Below, piece after piece: positions 12,746-25,161 of a DNA stretch of 64,000 nt. This DNA is from Ashinkailepas kermadecensis (lineage: Eukaryota > Arthropoda > Thecostraca > Neolepadidae): assembly GCA_034440615.1 (NCBI GenBank), contig JAOTOM010004030.1:67001-131000 (forward strand), given 5' to 3'. The translations under genes and the position numbers were made by a program. Below the pieces are notes generated by a model, which was given only the letters and a program-made list of their open reading frames with translations, did no database searches and was not told the DNA's origin. How positions within the stretch are numbered: the stretch's first letter is position 1; the number at the start of each line of letters is the position of its first letter.

Positions 12746-13177
12746 ACATATAAATTTGGATGTAATTGATACTCTTGTAAGACATATAGCCATATGCTCC
12801 AATAAACAACATCTAGATATTCATAAATCATTTCAACACATCGCATTCATCGCCCGGGGATATAGTAACGCCTTTCCTTAGCATTTATGTTTGCAAACGT
12901 AAAATGCCCTTGGATTTGTCCACTTAGTTTTTGTTGCATCGGTTTTGAGCATCACATTTGTAATCTTATGTGCATGCATGAGGTGCATGAGTACATGAGG
13001 TGCATGCATGATGCACTTCGCCAACCTCATCAGAAATTATTAGCAAAAACGCTTCCCACGACCTTGTGATTCTTGGCATTTAGACAGCGGATGCCACGCG
13101 CTCCAATCGAATAACCATGCTTAGAATTATGCCGTAAATAAAATGGAATATTGACTACTGAACCCTACACTATTTCT
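12746..13177. other. Unannotated sequence
   Basis: Nothing gene-like was seen. A short patch at about 12968-13016 repeats GGTGCATGCATGA and CATGAGGTGCATG, a small simple-sequence cluster. Confidence 0.4.
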
Positions 13178-15165
13178 CCGGCACAAGACGCCTGTTCCAC
13201 ACATCTTCTCCGCATAGAACACCTCTCATGAAAAACACTTTGGCAGACGACAGCTGCCCATAAAACACCCAAACGCAGGATGTCTGTCCCACAAAACACT
13301 GCTCAGCAAGCATGATAAAGCTCTCCAGCACATTACAGCTGATCCACAGCACTCCTCAGCACAGGTCGACCATCCCACAGCACTCCTCAGCACAGGTCGA
13401 CCATCCCCAACACCCTCGCACAGGTCGACCACCCCAGCACTCCTCAGCACAGGTCGACCATCCACAGCACCCTCAGCACAGGTCACCATCCCCAGCACTC
13501 CTCGACAGGCAGACCATCCCACAGCCTCCTCAGACAGGTCAACCATCCCCAGCACTCCTCAGCACGGTCGACCATCCCCAACACTCCTCGCACAGGTCGA
13601 CCATCCCACATCACTCCTCGCACGGTTGACCATCCCACAGCACTCCTCAGCACGGTCGACCATCCCCAACACTCTCGCACGGTCGACCATCCCCAGCACT
13701 CCTCAGCACAGGTCGACCACCCACACACTCCTCAGCACAGGTCGACCATCCCACAGCACTCCTCAGCACAGGTCGACCATCCCACAGCACTCCTCAGCAC
13801 AGGTCGACCATCCCACAACACTCCTCAGCACAGGTCGACCATCCCACAGCACTCCTCAGCACAGGTCGACCATCCCACAACACTCCTCAGCACAGGTCGA
13901 CCATCCCACATCACTCCTCAGCACAGGTCGACCATCCCACAGCACTCCTCAGCACAGGTCGACCATCCCACAGCACTCCTCAGCACAGGTCGACCATCCC
14001 ACAGCACTCCTCAGCACAGGTCGACCATCCCACAACACTCCTCAGCACAGGTCGACCATCCCACAGCACTCCTCAGCACAGGTCGACCATCCCACAACAC
14101 TCCTCAGCACAGGTCGACCATCCCACATCACTCCTCAGCACAGGTCGACCATCCCACAGCACTCCTCAGCACAGGTCGACCATCCCACAACACTCCTCAG
14201 CACAGGTCGACCATCCCACAGCACTCCTCAGCACAGGGAGCCTGTCCCACAACACCCCTCAACACAGGACTCCTGGCCCACAACATCCTTCAACACAGGG
14301 CTCCTGGCCCATAACACTCCTCAACACAGGACTCCAGGCCCTCAGCATTCCTCAAGACAGGGCACCTAAATCACGACATTCCTCGGCACAGGACTCCTGG
14401 CCCACAGCACTCCTCCACGGGATGTCTGGCCCACAAAATTCCTCAACACAGTACGCCTGACCCACAGGACTCTTCTCCAGCACAATACGTCTGACCCACA
14501 ATATTCCTCAACGCAGGTCGCCTGTCCCACAACATTCCTTAGCACAGGGCACCTGTTGCACAATACTCCTTGGCACAGGATGCCTGTCCCACAACACTGC
14601 CCGGCACAAAACGCCTCACACACATAACTCCTCAGTACAGTACACCTGTCCCACAACATTCCTTAGCACAGGGCACCTGTTGCACAATACTCCTTGACAC
14701 AGGATGCCTGTCCCACAACACTGCCCGGCACAAAACGCCTCACACACATAACTCCTCAGTACAGTACACCTGTCCCACAACATTCCTTAGCACAGGGCAC
14801 CTGTTGCACAATACTCCTTGACACAGGACGCCTGTCCCACAATACTGCCCGGCACAAAACGCCTCACACACATAACTCCTCAGTACAGTACACCTGTCCC
14901 ACAACATTCCTTAGCACAGGGCACCTGTTGCACAATACTCCTTGACACAGGACGCCTGTCCCACAACACTGCCCGGCACAAGACACCTGACACACATCAC
15001 TCCTTGGCACAGGACGCCTAACCCATAATACTTCTCAGCACAGGACGTCTTGCCTACAGTACTCTTCAGCACGGGACGCCTGTTCCACAACACTCCCCGA
15101 CGTAAGACGTGCCGTGCGAGTATGCCAAGTGTCATCGTTCAATAACACTCCCAGCACAAGCTGTC
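13178..15165. repeat. 31-bp satellite array, 2 kb, with higher-order structure
   Basis: The monomer is CCTCAGCACAGGTCGACC followed by ATCCCACAGCACT (31 bp). A homogeneous core (about 13336-14240) has about 29 nearly identical units, most with a SalI site (GTCGAC). The left flank (13178-13335) and right flank (14241-15165) are diverged. Within the right flank four variant monomers form a 124-bp block repeated from about 14526 to 14980. Long open frames over the array are repeat translations and not genes. Confidence 0.93.
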
Positions 15166-15225
15166 TGGTCCAGTACATTTCAAGGCTCGGGACAGATTTC
15201 CCGATGCAAGTCTCGTCTCGGCACG

Positions 15226-15418
15226 AGTCGCCATCGAGGAGGCGGTGGCGACGTCTCGCCTCGCCGCCCCACCCAGGCCGCGCCGCCCCCTCCCCCCATT
15301 ACTGCCAGAAAGTCGTCGCCATCGAGGAGGCGGTGGCGACGTCTCGCCTCGCCGCCCCACCCGGGCCGCGCCGCCCCCCCCCCCACCCCCCTCCCCCCCA
15401 TTACTGCCAGAAAGTCGT
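15226..15418. repeat. Two-copy GC-rich tandem duplication (about 87 bp)
   Basis: CATCGAGGAGGCGGTGGCG, CTCGCCTCGCCGCCCCACCC and CATTACTGCCAGAAAGTCGTC occur twice. The second copy has an expanded C tract. Confidence 0.85.
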
Positions 15419-16065
15419 CACCACGGTTTCTGCGCAAACAAGCGGCTGACGCGGACCAGTGTTTACGCGGTCCCTGGCGGCGTGATTACACTCATTCAGG
15501 TCTGCCCCCCCCCAGCCCAATCAGCGGCGGGACACGACAAACGTGGTGGCCGTGGTCTGATTAGGCCACTGTCAGCGACACGACCGCTGATGGTCGTGGC
15601 GCGTCCGCCCGCCAGTGCGAGGGAGGTCCGGCCACTTTGGGGCTGGGCACATGTTGACTCGGGCCAGGGGTGCACACTTGTCATCACACGTTTTGTAATG
15701 GCTACACAAGTGCCGTACAGCAGTTGATCGAGGAGATTCCTGATGGAACAAGCAGAATACTTACCTTTTTTTCTTCCCTAAATATTTAGCTGAGGCAAAG
15801 TGCCATCTGCTAGAGATTGTTACGTTAAAGAAGGAATTACGTTAATCTCATTTATCGTTGCCATCCATAAGCAATGTGTGACGTCATAAAAACTCCAAAT
15901 TTCTCAATTTAGTGTGCGTGCGCTAGCGATTCCTGCTAACATTGCATGTAGCTTCATATTGATCTTCCAGGACAGTTCTGTTGACAATATAGAGCCAACC
16001 CATCTGTCACTATTTTACGATCATTTTGCTTATTCTGAGACATCACCGCCTGTCTCGATTGGTGG
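15419..16065. other. Unannotated sequence
   Basis: The first third is GC-rich and the remainder is of average composition. No gene or array was recognised. Confidence 0.4.
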
Positions 16066-16575
16066 ATACCGCTGACCAGACATGTCAACAACACTGATCA
16101 GGCACGTCAACAGCACTGACTCTCGTCTGTCGACAGATGCCCGCCAGTCTTCCCATTAGTGGACACCACTGACCAGGCATGTCAACAGCACTGACTCTCG
16201 TCTGTCGACAGATGCCCGCCAGTCTTCCCATTAGTGGACACCACTGACCAGGCACGTCAACAGCACTGACCCTCGTCTGTCAAGAGGTGCCCGCTCTTCC
16301 ATGGCCCTGAACACCAATAACACGTCAACAGCACTGACCCTCGTCTGTCAAGAGGTGCCCGCAGTCTTCCCATTGGTGGACACCACTGACCAGGCACGTC
16401 AACAGCACTGACCCTCGTCTGTCAAGAGGTGCCCGCAGTCTTCCCATTGGTGGACCACTGACCGGCCCAACACACTGACCCTCGTCTGTCAAGAGGTGCC
16501 CGCAGTCTTCCCATTGGTGGACACCACTGACCAGGCACGTCAACAGCACTGACCCTCGTCTGCCGAGAGGTGACA
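16066..16575. repeat. About 70-74-bp minisatellite
   Basis: About seven imperfect units carry CTGACCAGGCACGTCAACAG, CACTGACCCTCGTCTGTC and CAGTCTTCCCATT(A/G)GTGGAC. Units near 16270-16320 and 16457 carry internal deletions or substitutions. Confidence 0.9.
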
Positions 16576-18511
16576 GTTTTCCAAATCCGATGAGGGTTGC
16601 CTCATCTTCCCATCATTATTTCGGTCTTCTAACGTCAAAGTAGCAAAAAGCAAACAAACAAAAGACAAAACTCCCTGTTGCTTGCTGCTGGCTTGCTGCT
16701 GGCTTTCTGCTTGATACGAGATCAATCTAGTTGCATCTGATTGTTGGATGTTATGGACCATGAAAGCGTCTTGCTACGAGCGGCGGCGAAGTCCGAGCAA
16801 GTCTATTTCTGAGTATATGGTACACAAGTTCACCCGAGAAGCTCGGCCTCTTTGGAACTACTGCAACAATGTTTTTGCCACGGTGCTTCGCGTTCTCTTT
16901 ATCCAGTGTCAAATGTCTTTCTTTAATTTGTGTCTTACCAATATCCCAAATATTCTTCAAGAAGTGCTGCTCTTAATATATTTTTCAAAGAAATAGGTCC
17001 GTGGTGGCATTATCCGCTCGCGGGCAGCTTTCAACATAGTTGCACGTTGTAATACAGCATTTCAAGCTCATATTTTGTCACTGAGAGCCAGGTCTGCACT
17101 TTCCAACTTGGGATTTATCAGCTTCCATCACAATATTTCTCCTCAAATTCCCTTATCTGTGTTCAAATAAAGGGGTTTGCTGGGTCAGATGAAGGTTTTA
17201 CCCAGATAAAGAGTTTTTTTTCTGCGCATAATTGCGATAACTAACAGTTTTTCTGGAACTCGGAATCATGTACTCACGAATTATGTCTTTCAAACACGTT
17301 CGAGATGACAAATCAATATAAATCGGGTAATTAATATATAACCAGAATCGTCCCGAACGTGCATGTATTCGAGCCCCTCTAGAGGCTAAAATATGGACTA
17401 TGACGAAGCAAAATGGTCAAGCTTGTAAGCTTGTACTCTCAGTTCATTTCAGATGTGATTGGGCTCTAGAATTTGAGTTGAAAATTTTGGATTTCGTTCG
17501 AAATATGCCAGAAAGTTAAAAAACAAATATAAAATTTTGGATTGTTATATTCAAACTTCTTAAAGATGGTGGAAGACATTTGGCTTCACCTTGGTGGTAC
17601 TTATTACCGTTTCCTGAGCAAAATATGTTTCGAACATGGTCATTTTCAACAGTTCATCATATTTTCAGGTACTTAACCTTGACGGAATGGGTGACCTTGG
17701 CCTTTGCATTTGTCATCTGTTTTGCGATGAATCTTCATATTGTGTATCATCAGTATTGAAACAAGAAATCGTATTTGTTTTACGACAAAGGTCAGAATAC
17801 TACGGCGAAGACGGGTGAGTGACTATATCCCGACATTAACTTCCTTAACTTGACCTGTAAGATAAACCGAAATAGATATATTAATTATTACAAGCAATTC
17901 GAAACGTTCGAATATATAAATACAACATGCTATGTACCGCTTCTCTCTGTCTTGCTTTGCTTGTGAGGGAAAGGAGGATTTTGATATTAACTTACCCGCA
18001 CTGCGAAGAGCAGAAAATCATCTCGCATTGCGAGGGTTAACATATGTAACTATCAAAGAGTGCAGCTACATACCTGTACTTATTCCGTCGTTGCAGGGTG
18101 GATGATCGCAATGTTATGCTTATCTCGAAGGCCACATGGTCAGGCCGGTCGGGTTGATCCTTTTGCCAGTTGTAATGTTCTGCCAAACGTGAAAGCATTT
18201 GCATAGTACCATCAATTCATGGCTGCCTTCAGCATGCACTTTCTTGCGTCAACTTCTGATCCAAATGCTTGGTTGCGCTGAGTTCAACACAAACACTGCA
18301 GCTTTCTAGCGATATGAATCAGAAAGCATGATATTGCACCAGAGTATTTGCATAGTCGAAATTCGCCCGCCAACCTGGTCAAGTGATGATACAGGAGAGG
18401 TTGAGATCAGGGGACATAGGCATAGCAAAACCAACCAATAATTGCTGTAAAATCGATGGAGAAGGTAGTCCGATGGTACGCCAGGTCCAGTGGTTGACGA
18501 ATAATGTGCCA
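16576..18511. other. Unannotated AT-rich stretch
   Basis: About 1.9 kb without recognisable coding sequence, RNA or array. The open frames are short (60-82 codons) and without motifs. Confidence 0.4.
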
Positions 18512-18778
18512 TGGAGACCCCAGTCACAATAATGTGCTATGGAGACCCCAGTCACAATAATGTGCCATGGAGACCCAAGTCACAATAATGTGCCATGAAG
18601 ACCCCAGTCACAATAATGTGCCATGGAGACCCCAGTCACAATAATGTGCCATGGAGACCCCAGTCACAATAATGTGCCATGGAGACCCAAGTCACAATAA
18701 TGTGCCATGGAGACCCCAGTCACAATAATGTGCCATGGAGACCCCAGTCACAATAATGTGCTATGGAGACCCAAGTCA
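18512..18778. repeat. 28-bp minisatellite
   Basis: About nine units of AGTCACAATAATGTGCCATG followed by GAGACCCC. Variation is nearly limited to C/T in TGCC/TGCT and C/A in CCCCA/CCCAA, so the array is young or recently homogenised. Confidence 0.93.
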
Positions 18779-19830
18779 GAGCGTGCACCGTTATAAGCAA
18801 TATTCTGAAGCAACTGATCCAGGACAAAGCAAATGAATTGCCTCTTGCAATCTAAGCACCTGAATCGCGGCTGGAACAAGACCCGCTCCAGAGATATCTG
18901 CCCCATGACCCCGCCATAGTTTTCAGACTGATGCATTGTGGCAACTCACTGATAAAATTAATGGTAAGATTAGTCTTAGTTGCGAATGGATTCGCGTCTT
19001 CGTCGAAACAAAAGCTTGCGAATTGGTTATGCTGCACATGGGTTTTTATTAAATATAATAAGTGTGCATAGCAAGATGGTGTGCATAAATATCAGGTCTG
19101 TGTGTGCACAAATTAAGTTCGTGAGTAGTGTGTGTCGTCGACTGGTCAAATGACCTGACTTGGTGCTGGGCGGTAGCGGTGCCACAGCCATGAAGTCGAA
19201 TCCAAATGTCTCCAAGAGTTTTTATCGGTAGACACACATCACCTTGACTCATGACTCCGACAAGCATCGCTTTGCTAGGTTACTATGCAATCGCCCTGAC
19301 CTCTCTGTCGGACAGGGTGCAAAGATTAAAGGGTGCACCCACGAGACATGATGAGTTGCGATCTTCCCTTCAACAGCTGACGCAGATCCACACGAACCCT
19401 TATCGTGTCACACAGCACACCAGTCGCATCCATTGCCCATATATCAGTCTTCTTCCACCCTTCATGCACCATTCCAACGCCAGAAAAGACAATTAGTTCC
19501 ACATCGATGCACACTGTCCCCGAGGCATTAGCAGCGACCAGCCACCGTTTGGGCTGCGGCCCCAGGTAATGGGTTTCGACACGAGCGCCTGTGCTGCGCG
19601 TGCTGCCAAGTGCCGCGGGCCAGTCGACCCCGACGACCGTCACACCTGTCCGCCGAGTCGGTGCACCACGCGCCGCATCCCCACCACCATCAGTCGGCTG
19701 ATGTCCCGAAAGTAAGGTCTCGGGTTCAAAACTCGCTAGTTGCTTGATATTTCATCTTCTCGGCGACCGTATCATATATCCGAACGATCATCTACCATAT
19801 GTCATACATCATATATCCGAACGAGTGTGG
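18779..19830. other. Unannotated sequence
   Basis: No gene or repeat was recognised. Open frames on both strands near 19251-19643 overlap and lack domain features. Confidence 0.4.
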
Positions 19831-19966
19831 CATTCGTCAGAATGGGTGCCGTTTCCATCAGATTGGGTGTTGTATCCACCAGAATGAGTGCGGTATTGAT
19901 CAGAATGGGTGCCATGTTCGTCAGATTGGGTGTCTTGCTCGTCAGACCGGGCGCATCGTCGTCAGT
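19831..19966. repeat. 21-bp minisatellite
   Basis: About six units of the pattern (G/A)TCAGA(A/T)TGGGTG followed by a variable T-rich segment. Being a multiple of three, it yields a 7-residue periodic frame (for example VRMGAVS, IRLGVVS). I regard this as a repeat translation. Confidence 0.8.
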
Positions 19967-20805
19967 CGGCGTGCTGTTGCCCACATGACGTCACCAAGAC
20001 TGCGTCCGCAAAGGTTTCAAATTGGGTGGAACGTTCGCTAGAACGAGGAAGAAAAGGAACCTTCAGTTGTATTACGAGGAATGCGGCTGTGTAGACTACG
20101 CAGCATCGCCATTCCCTCGCGCGATGTTCGCGGGAAGGTGAAATCCAAGGCAGGTAGCGACATTCTCACCTGAGATTTAGCGGTTTTTACACTGGGCTGC
20201 CGATTCCCTCTCGTCGGGACAGGGAGCTTAGTCGAGAAAAAATGCGCGGTGGCCGTCCGGACGGTGATGTCGTCAGATTACATTTGGCAGCCGTCAGATG
20301 GTAACGCCGGGTGCTGGTTCGTCCTGTGCTCGTCCGGACAAGGTTCCCGTCTCGTCATTGGTGTTGCACTTTTCGAAAAAAAAGAACGCTTGCCGAGGCA
20401 ACGTCACACCACACTCTCGGGTGTTTACCCTACCAATACTATCCTCCCATACTCGAGTGCTCCGTGTTTTCTCCCTTCCAGCTATTTTTCGTTTTAAAAT
20501 TGCGGCGTCGCTACTTCTTCTGCAGTCTTCTCTCCCAGTCGGAGTATTTTCCACCAGCCTTTCTGTCCCCTCCCCTAAAATGTGTTCCTCTCCATCTCGT
20601 CGTCCATCGCCGTCTTCGGGGATCCCATTACTCGCGACTGAAGCCCATTTGTGTGAACTCTATTTTTCCTGACGCTATCCGCTTGATCCCCACTCAATTA
20701 CAGATGATTCTGCGGGCAGCGCAGATACGGCCGATACGAGCGGCTCAGGCCCCAAGGCCGACTGGCCTCGGGGGGATCTGGTCCGGCGACGGAGGGTGGC
20801 GGCAG
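19967..20805. other. Unannotated sequence
   Basis: Mixed composition with a pyrimidine-rich patch at about 20440-20620. The plus-strand frame 20311-20907 runs into the next array and shows no domain. Confidence 0.4.
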
Positions 20806-20966
20806 TCCGACAGTCCAGACACAGAGCGACAGTCCAGACACCGACAGTCCAGACGCAGTGACAGTCCAGACAGCGACAGCCCAGACACAGCGACAGTTCA
20901 GACATAGCGACAGTTCAGACACAGCAACAGCCTAGACACAGCGCGACAGCCCAGACATAGAGCAGT
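20806..20966. repeat. 18-19-bp minisatellite
   Basis: About eight to nine units of ACAGTCCAGACACAGCG with single-base and length variants. Confidence 0.85.
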
Positions 20967-21051
20967 AAGAAGCTGGCGAGTCAGACAGGGAGCTGCAGAA
21001 TACGGACAGAGTGGCAGGAGACCCTGATTGACCTCATCGGACAGGCCAGTT

Positions 21052-21236
21052 GGACACGAACTGGCAGGAGGCTGAGCAGCGAGCCAGACACGGACTAGCA
21101 GGAGGCTGAGCAGCGAGCCAGATACGGACCAGCAGGAGGCTGAGCAGCGAGCCAGATACGTACCAGCAGGAGGCTGAGCAGCCAGCCAGACACGGAGCAG
21201 CAGGAGGCTGAGTGGCCAGCCAGACACGGACCGGCC
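21052..21236. repeat. 34-bp minisatellite
   Basis: About five units of AGCCAGATACGGACCAGCAG followed by GAGGCTGAGCAGCG. It lies only about 90 bp from the 18-bp array and shares its GCCAGACA phrase, so the two may be related. Confidence 0.88.
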
Positions 21237-21569
21237 AGCAGCTGGTGGTATTCACCAGCTAACGGCGGTGAAATTTTGGGCTACAAACCGAACTATTCCT
21301 GCCATCCAGCTGGGACCGTTTCTGCGAAATATGAAAACTCGGGATGGTTCAAAGTTCTGAGCATACGTCATAATATGTTTTAATCGGTTACTCAGCTATG
21401 CAAATAAAGGGTACATGAAAGAATGAAAATAAACGGCTCTATTCGTCTTCAAGCCCTGTGGAGTGACACATTATTTATGATCCAAGCGATTGAGAAGGAA
21501 TTGCAAGACAAATATCCCGTCGAGTGCAGGCACCCAATATGTCACGACGTGCCTCTTGTTGATGTCCCT

Positions 21570-22330
21570 TGGTCCCAACATCACCACCGCCGGCGCATGC
21601 AAATACGGCAGTCGATAGCGTCGCCGGGCCCCTCCGGGGTGCGGGCCGCCGCCGCGCCAAAACGACCACCGGCCGGCGCGCCGTCGACGATAACGACGCG
21701 GCGCGGCGCCAACGGCGGCAGTTGGCGCCGCGCCGCGCGCCACACCAGCCGAGACGGAAGCGCCAGTCATCGCCGACAATGGCGGCCGCGCGCGCCGGCC
21801 GCCGCCGTCGACAATACGCCGCCAAATCAAATTAATACCCGACTCGATAAATTGATACACGCGGACGATAACTAGGGGAGCGCGTCGTCCGATGCCGGTG
21901 ATTACGCCGCCGGCGGCCGACGGGGCACGGCCGCACCGGCCGCGTTCTCACGGCCGCCCTGTTGACCTGCGACCTGGCCCGGCCGGCCGGCGGCGGCGCT
22001 CGGCGGCGGCCGGGGCCGGCTGAGAACGGCGGCGGCCGCGGCGCCCGCGCTCTCGCCGACCCGCGCACGATTATTCGGACCATTACCGATAATACAATGT
22101 GATTAGGGCGATTGTTGTGTAGGGCCGATTGTGCTCGGCGGCGCGCCGTCGTCGGACCGCCGGTCGCGCTCGTGCAACGCCCTGCCCGGCGGCGGGCGCG
22201 TCTATTGTTGGTCTGCGAGCAGCCGGTTTCCATCCTGTTACACAATGCCGGTCGGTCGGTGTGTGCGTCCAGCCCCGCGATCCACTTGGCTCGGGAGTGG
22301 ACGCAGCTGGGTTGCTAGCGGTGGTGCGGC
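21570..22330. promoter_or_regulatory. CpG-island-like GC-rich region
   Basis: About 750 bp dense in CG, GCGCGC and CGGCCG words, without tandem periodicity, unlike the surrounding arrays. In animals with CpG-rich promoters such a block could mark a transcription start. No initiator, TATA box or adjacent exon was identified, so the regulatory label is speculative. Confidence 0.25.
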
Positions 22331-22479
22331 TAGACATTTGTGAAACAGAGCGACCACGAGAACGATCCACCATTTGACCTTTTTTGTTCGACTGTGCACA
22401 TGAAGAAACGGCACGATTTCATCTTGAAGAGAGCTGAACCTCTCCGACCGCGAATCTGGCCATTGCAATGGCCAGAGCG

Positions 22480-22505
22480 CGGACCGCACCAATGCATTGG
22501 TGCGG
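22480..22505. repeat. Short perfect inverted repeat
   Basis: GCGGACCGCACCAATGC is followed directly by ATTGGTGCGGTCCACGC, forming a long near-perfect palindrome centred near 22494-22495. It could extrude as a hairpin. Confidence 0.7.
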
Positions 22506-22611
22506 TCCACGCTCCTGCGGCAGCCTGCACCGGCGATTCACGGCCGCATCCAGAGTACAGACCATCCGGCTGCTAACTGTTCGCGTCTTCAGCTCGGACA
22601 ACAGCCAGCGG

Positions 22612-23130
22612 CCAGAACACGTGAAGCAGCGGCCGGGACGGGGCCGCGTCATCAGTTCCGCCGAACGTCTGCCGGGGCTGACGCGGAACGGTCGGGGCGG
22701 GGCCGCGTCATCAGTTCTGCCGAACGTCTGTCGGGGCTGACGTGAAGCAGCGGCCGGGACGGGGCCGCGTCATCAGTTCTGCCGAACGTCTGCCGGGGCT
22801 GACGTGAGGCAGGCGGGACGGGGCCGTGTCATCAGTTCTGCCGAACGTCTGTCGGGGCTGACGTGAAGCAGCGGCCGGGACGGGGCCGCGTCATCAGTTC
22901 TGCCGAACGTCTGCCGGGGCTGACGTGAGGCAGCGGCCGGGACGGGGCCGCGTCATCAGTTCTGCCGAACGTCTGCCGGGGCTGACGTGAGGCAGCGGCC
23001 GGGACGGGGCCGCGTCATCAGTTCTGCCGAACGTCTGTCGGGGCTGACGTGAAGCAGCGGCCGGGACGGGGCCGCGTCCCCAGTTCTGCCGAACGTCTGC
23101 CGGGGCTGACGTGAGGCAGCGGCTGGGACG
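22612..23130. repeat. 59-62-bp GC-rich minisatellite
   Basis: About eight units carry GTCATCAGTTCTGCCGAACG, TCTGCCGGGGCTGACG and GCAGCGGCCGGGACGGGGCC. Most are 62 bp. Two are 59 bp through small deletions. Confidence 0.93.
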
Positions 23131-23485
23131 GGGCCGGCCGCGCCGCTGGTCCGTACGTCTCCTGAGCGGACAGTCTGTTGACGGCCGTCCACGGTCGCAC
23201 CACCACCGGTCGGATGTCGACCGACGGCCGTTCGACAGCCGCGTGACAGCCGCCTGACAGCCGCGTGACAGCCGCCCGGCAGTGGCTGACAGCCGTCGGA
23301 CCACGGTGTATCTGGTCGGACGACTGCAGCCGTCCCGGCTGTCGATCGCGGCCGATGGCAGTATTGGGCGTGTCGTCGACGGCGCTCGCCGGCAGCCATC
23401 CGTGTGGCAGTCGAGCGGCAAACGGCTGGTGATGTCGGGCGGCGGCTGGGTGGCGGGCAGCCGGCTGGTGGGTGGATGGTGGATG

Positions 23486-23630
23486 GTGAGCGACACGACT
23501 ACCCTTCCCCACCCAACAAGTGAAGTGGCAGGCGGTCAGCGACACCGCTACCCTACCCACCCAACATGTGAAATGTCAGGCAGTCAGCAACAACACTGCC
23601 CTACCCACCCAACATGTGAAATGACTGGCG
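23486..23630. repeat. About 50-bp tandem repeat, three copies
   Basis: CTACCCTACCCACCCAACATG, GTGAAATG and GGCAGTCAGC recur three times with substitutions. Confidence 0.8.
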
Positions 23631-23654
23631 ATGACCGTCGAACTGGGATTCCAC

Positions 23655-24400
23655 CGAGGTCACCACATGTCCAGGTGTGGTAGGTGTTGAGGTCACCACA
23701 CGTCCAGGTGTGGTAGGTGTTGAGGTCACCACATGTCCAGGTGTGGTAGGTGTTGAGGTCACCACATGTCCAGGTGTGGGGGGGGGGGTCCAGGTGTGGT
23801 AGGTGTTGAGGTCACCACACGTCCAGGCGTGGCATGTGTTGAGGTCACCACCGTCATGTGGTAGGTGTACACGTCCACACGTCCAGGTGTGGTAGGTGTT
23901 GAGGTCACCACACGTCCAGGGTGGCTTGGTGGCAGGTGTTGAGGTCACCACACGTCCAGGTGTGGTAGGTGTTGAGGTCACCACACGTCCAGGTGTGGTA
24001 GGTGTTGAGGTCACACACGTCCAGGTGTGGTAGGTGTTGAGGTCACCACACGTCCAGGTGTGGTAGGTGTTGAGGTCACCACATGTCCAGGCGTGGCATG
24101 TGTTGAGGTCACCACACGTCCAGGTGTGGTAGGTGTTGAGGTCACCACATGTCCAGGTGTGGTAGGTGTTGAGGTCACCGCACGTCCAGGCGTGGCAGGT
24201 GTTGAGGTCACCACACGTCCAGATGTGGTAGGTGTTGAGGTCACCACACGTCCAGGTGTGGTAGGTGTTGAGGTCACCACACGTCCAGGTGTGGTAGGTG
24301 TTGAGGTCACCGCACGTCCAGGTGTGGTAGGTGTTGAGGTCACCACACGTCCAGGCGTGGCATGTGTTGAGGTCACCACACGTCCAGGTGTGGTAGGTAC
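23655..24400. repeat. 33-bp minisatellite
   Basis: About 22 units of GTCCAGGTGTGGTAGGTG followed by TTGAGGTCACCACAC. The 33-bp length is 11 codons, so both strands carry long open frames with 11-residue repeats (VGVEVTTRPGV on plus, TWTCGDLNTYH on minus). A G run near 23779 and a few deleted units break the period. Confidence 0.94.
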
Positions 24401-25160
24401 GAGCGGTGTTGAAATCGTCGCTGAGAGACACTGAGGTCGCATCACAATCCCGGGGATTACTCAAGTCACCTATAGACGGAGTCGCAGTTCCTGTAATTCA
24501 GTACTGTTGTTAAATCATGGCCTGGAGCAGGGATGCACACGCACTAGAAAACAAAACTTTGGCATATTGAGCGTAGGCGTTCCCAGAGGACCTACTAAAT
24601 TACATTGAGTAATCGGAACGGAATAGTGCCCTGGTGACCTGCCGGACTGAAGAGCGAACTCAAGATGAACACGCGCCCATCTTTTTCTACTTTTTTTCTG
24701 CTTTAGCACAACTAAAACCTTTCGATATTCTGTTATGTAGTGAAGTGATGAATCTCGATTAGTTAGACTTCTCATAATTTGTTTTCAAGTTTGCCTGAAA
24801 ATATTGTGTCACGCTTGACCAATGTTTTTGTATAGCGCCTGCCATACATACCCCATGGAATCTACGGCCTCTATTGCCCAAGCGCTGCATTAAACACTAG
24901 TGACAACTAAGCTAAGGATGTAACAAAACATGGACAAGCAGGGAAAAATCACCAATTCCGATCCATCACCAACGTTGTCATTAGCTCGTCGCCCCTCCCG
25001 CTGATGATACCTATGCTCCCCGACAAGCACAATCCCAGACGCACCGATCGGCAAATGCGTTGGACATCTCCGCCATATTGGGGCTCAGCCGGGAGACAGG
25101 CGCCGGCTCAGACCCGGCTCCCACTGTGGGCACAGGTGGTGCCGTGACGACGACGTCGCA
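24401..25160. other. Unannotated sequence
   Basis: No gene, RNA or array was recognised. Confidence 0.4.
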
Positions 25161-25161
25161 C

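Noticed and set aside
13626..14369. 247-codon open frame (STIPQHSSAQVDHP repeats)
   Set aside because: It is a translation of the 31-bp satellite. Comparable frames occur in other phases and on the other strand.
18512..18778. CRISPR-like array of 28-bp repeats
   Set aside because: The repeats are directly tandem with no unique spacers, and the DNA is clearly eukaryotic.
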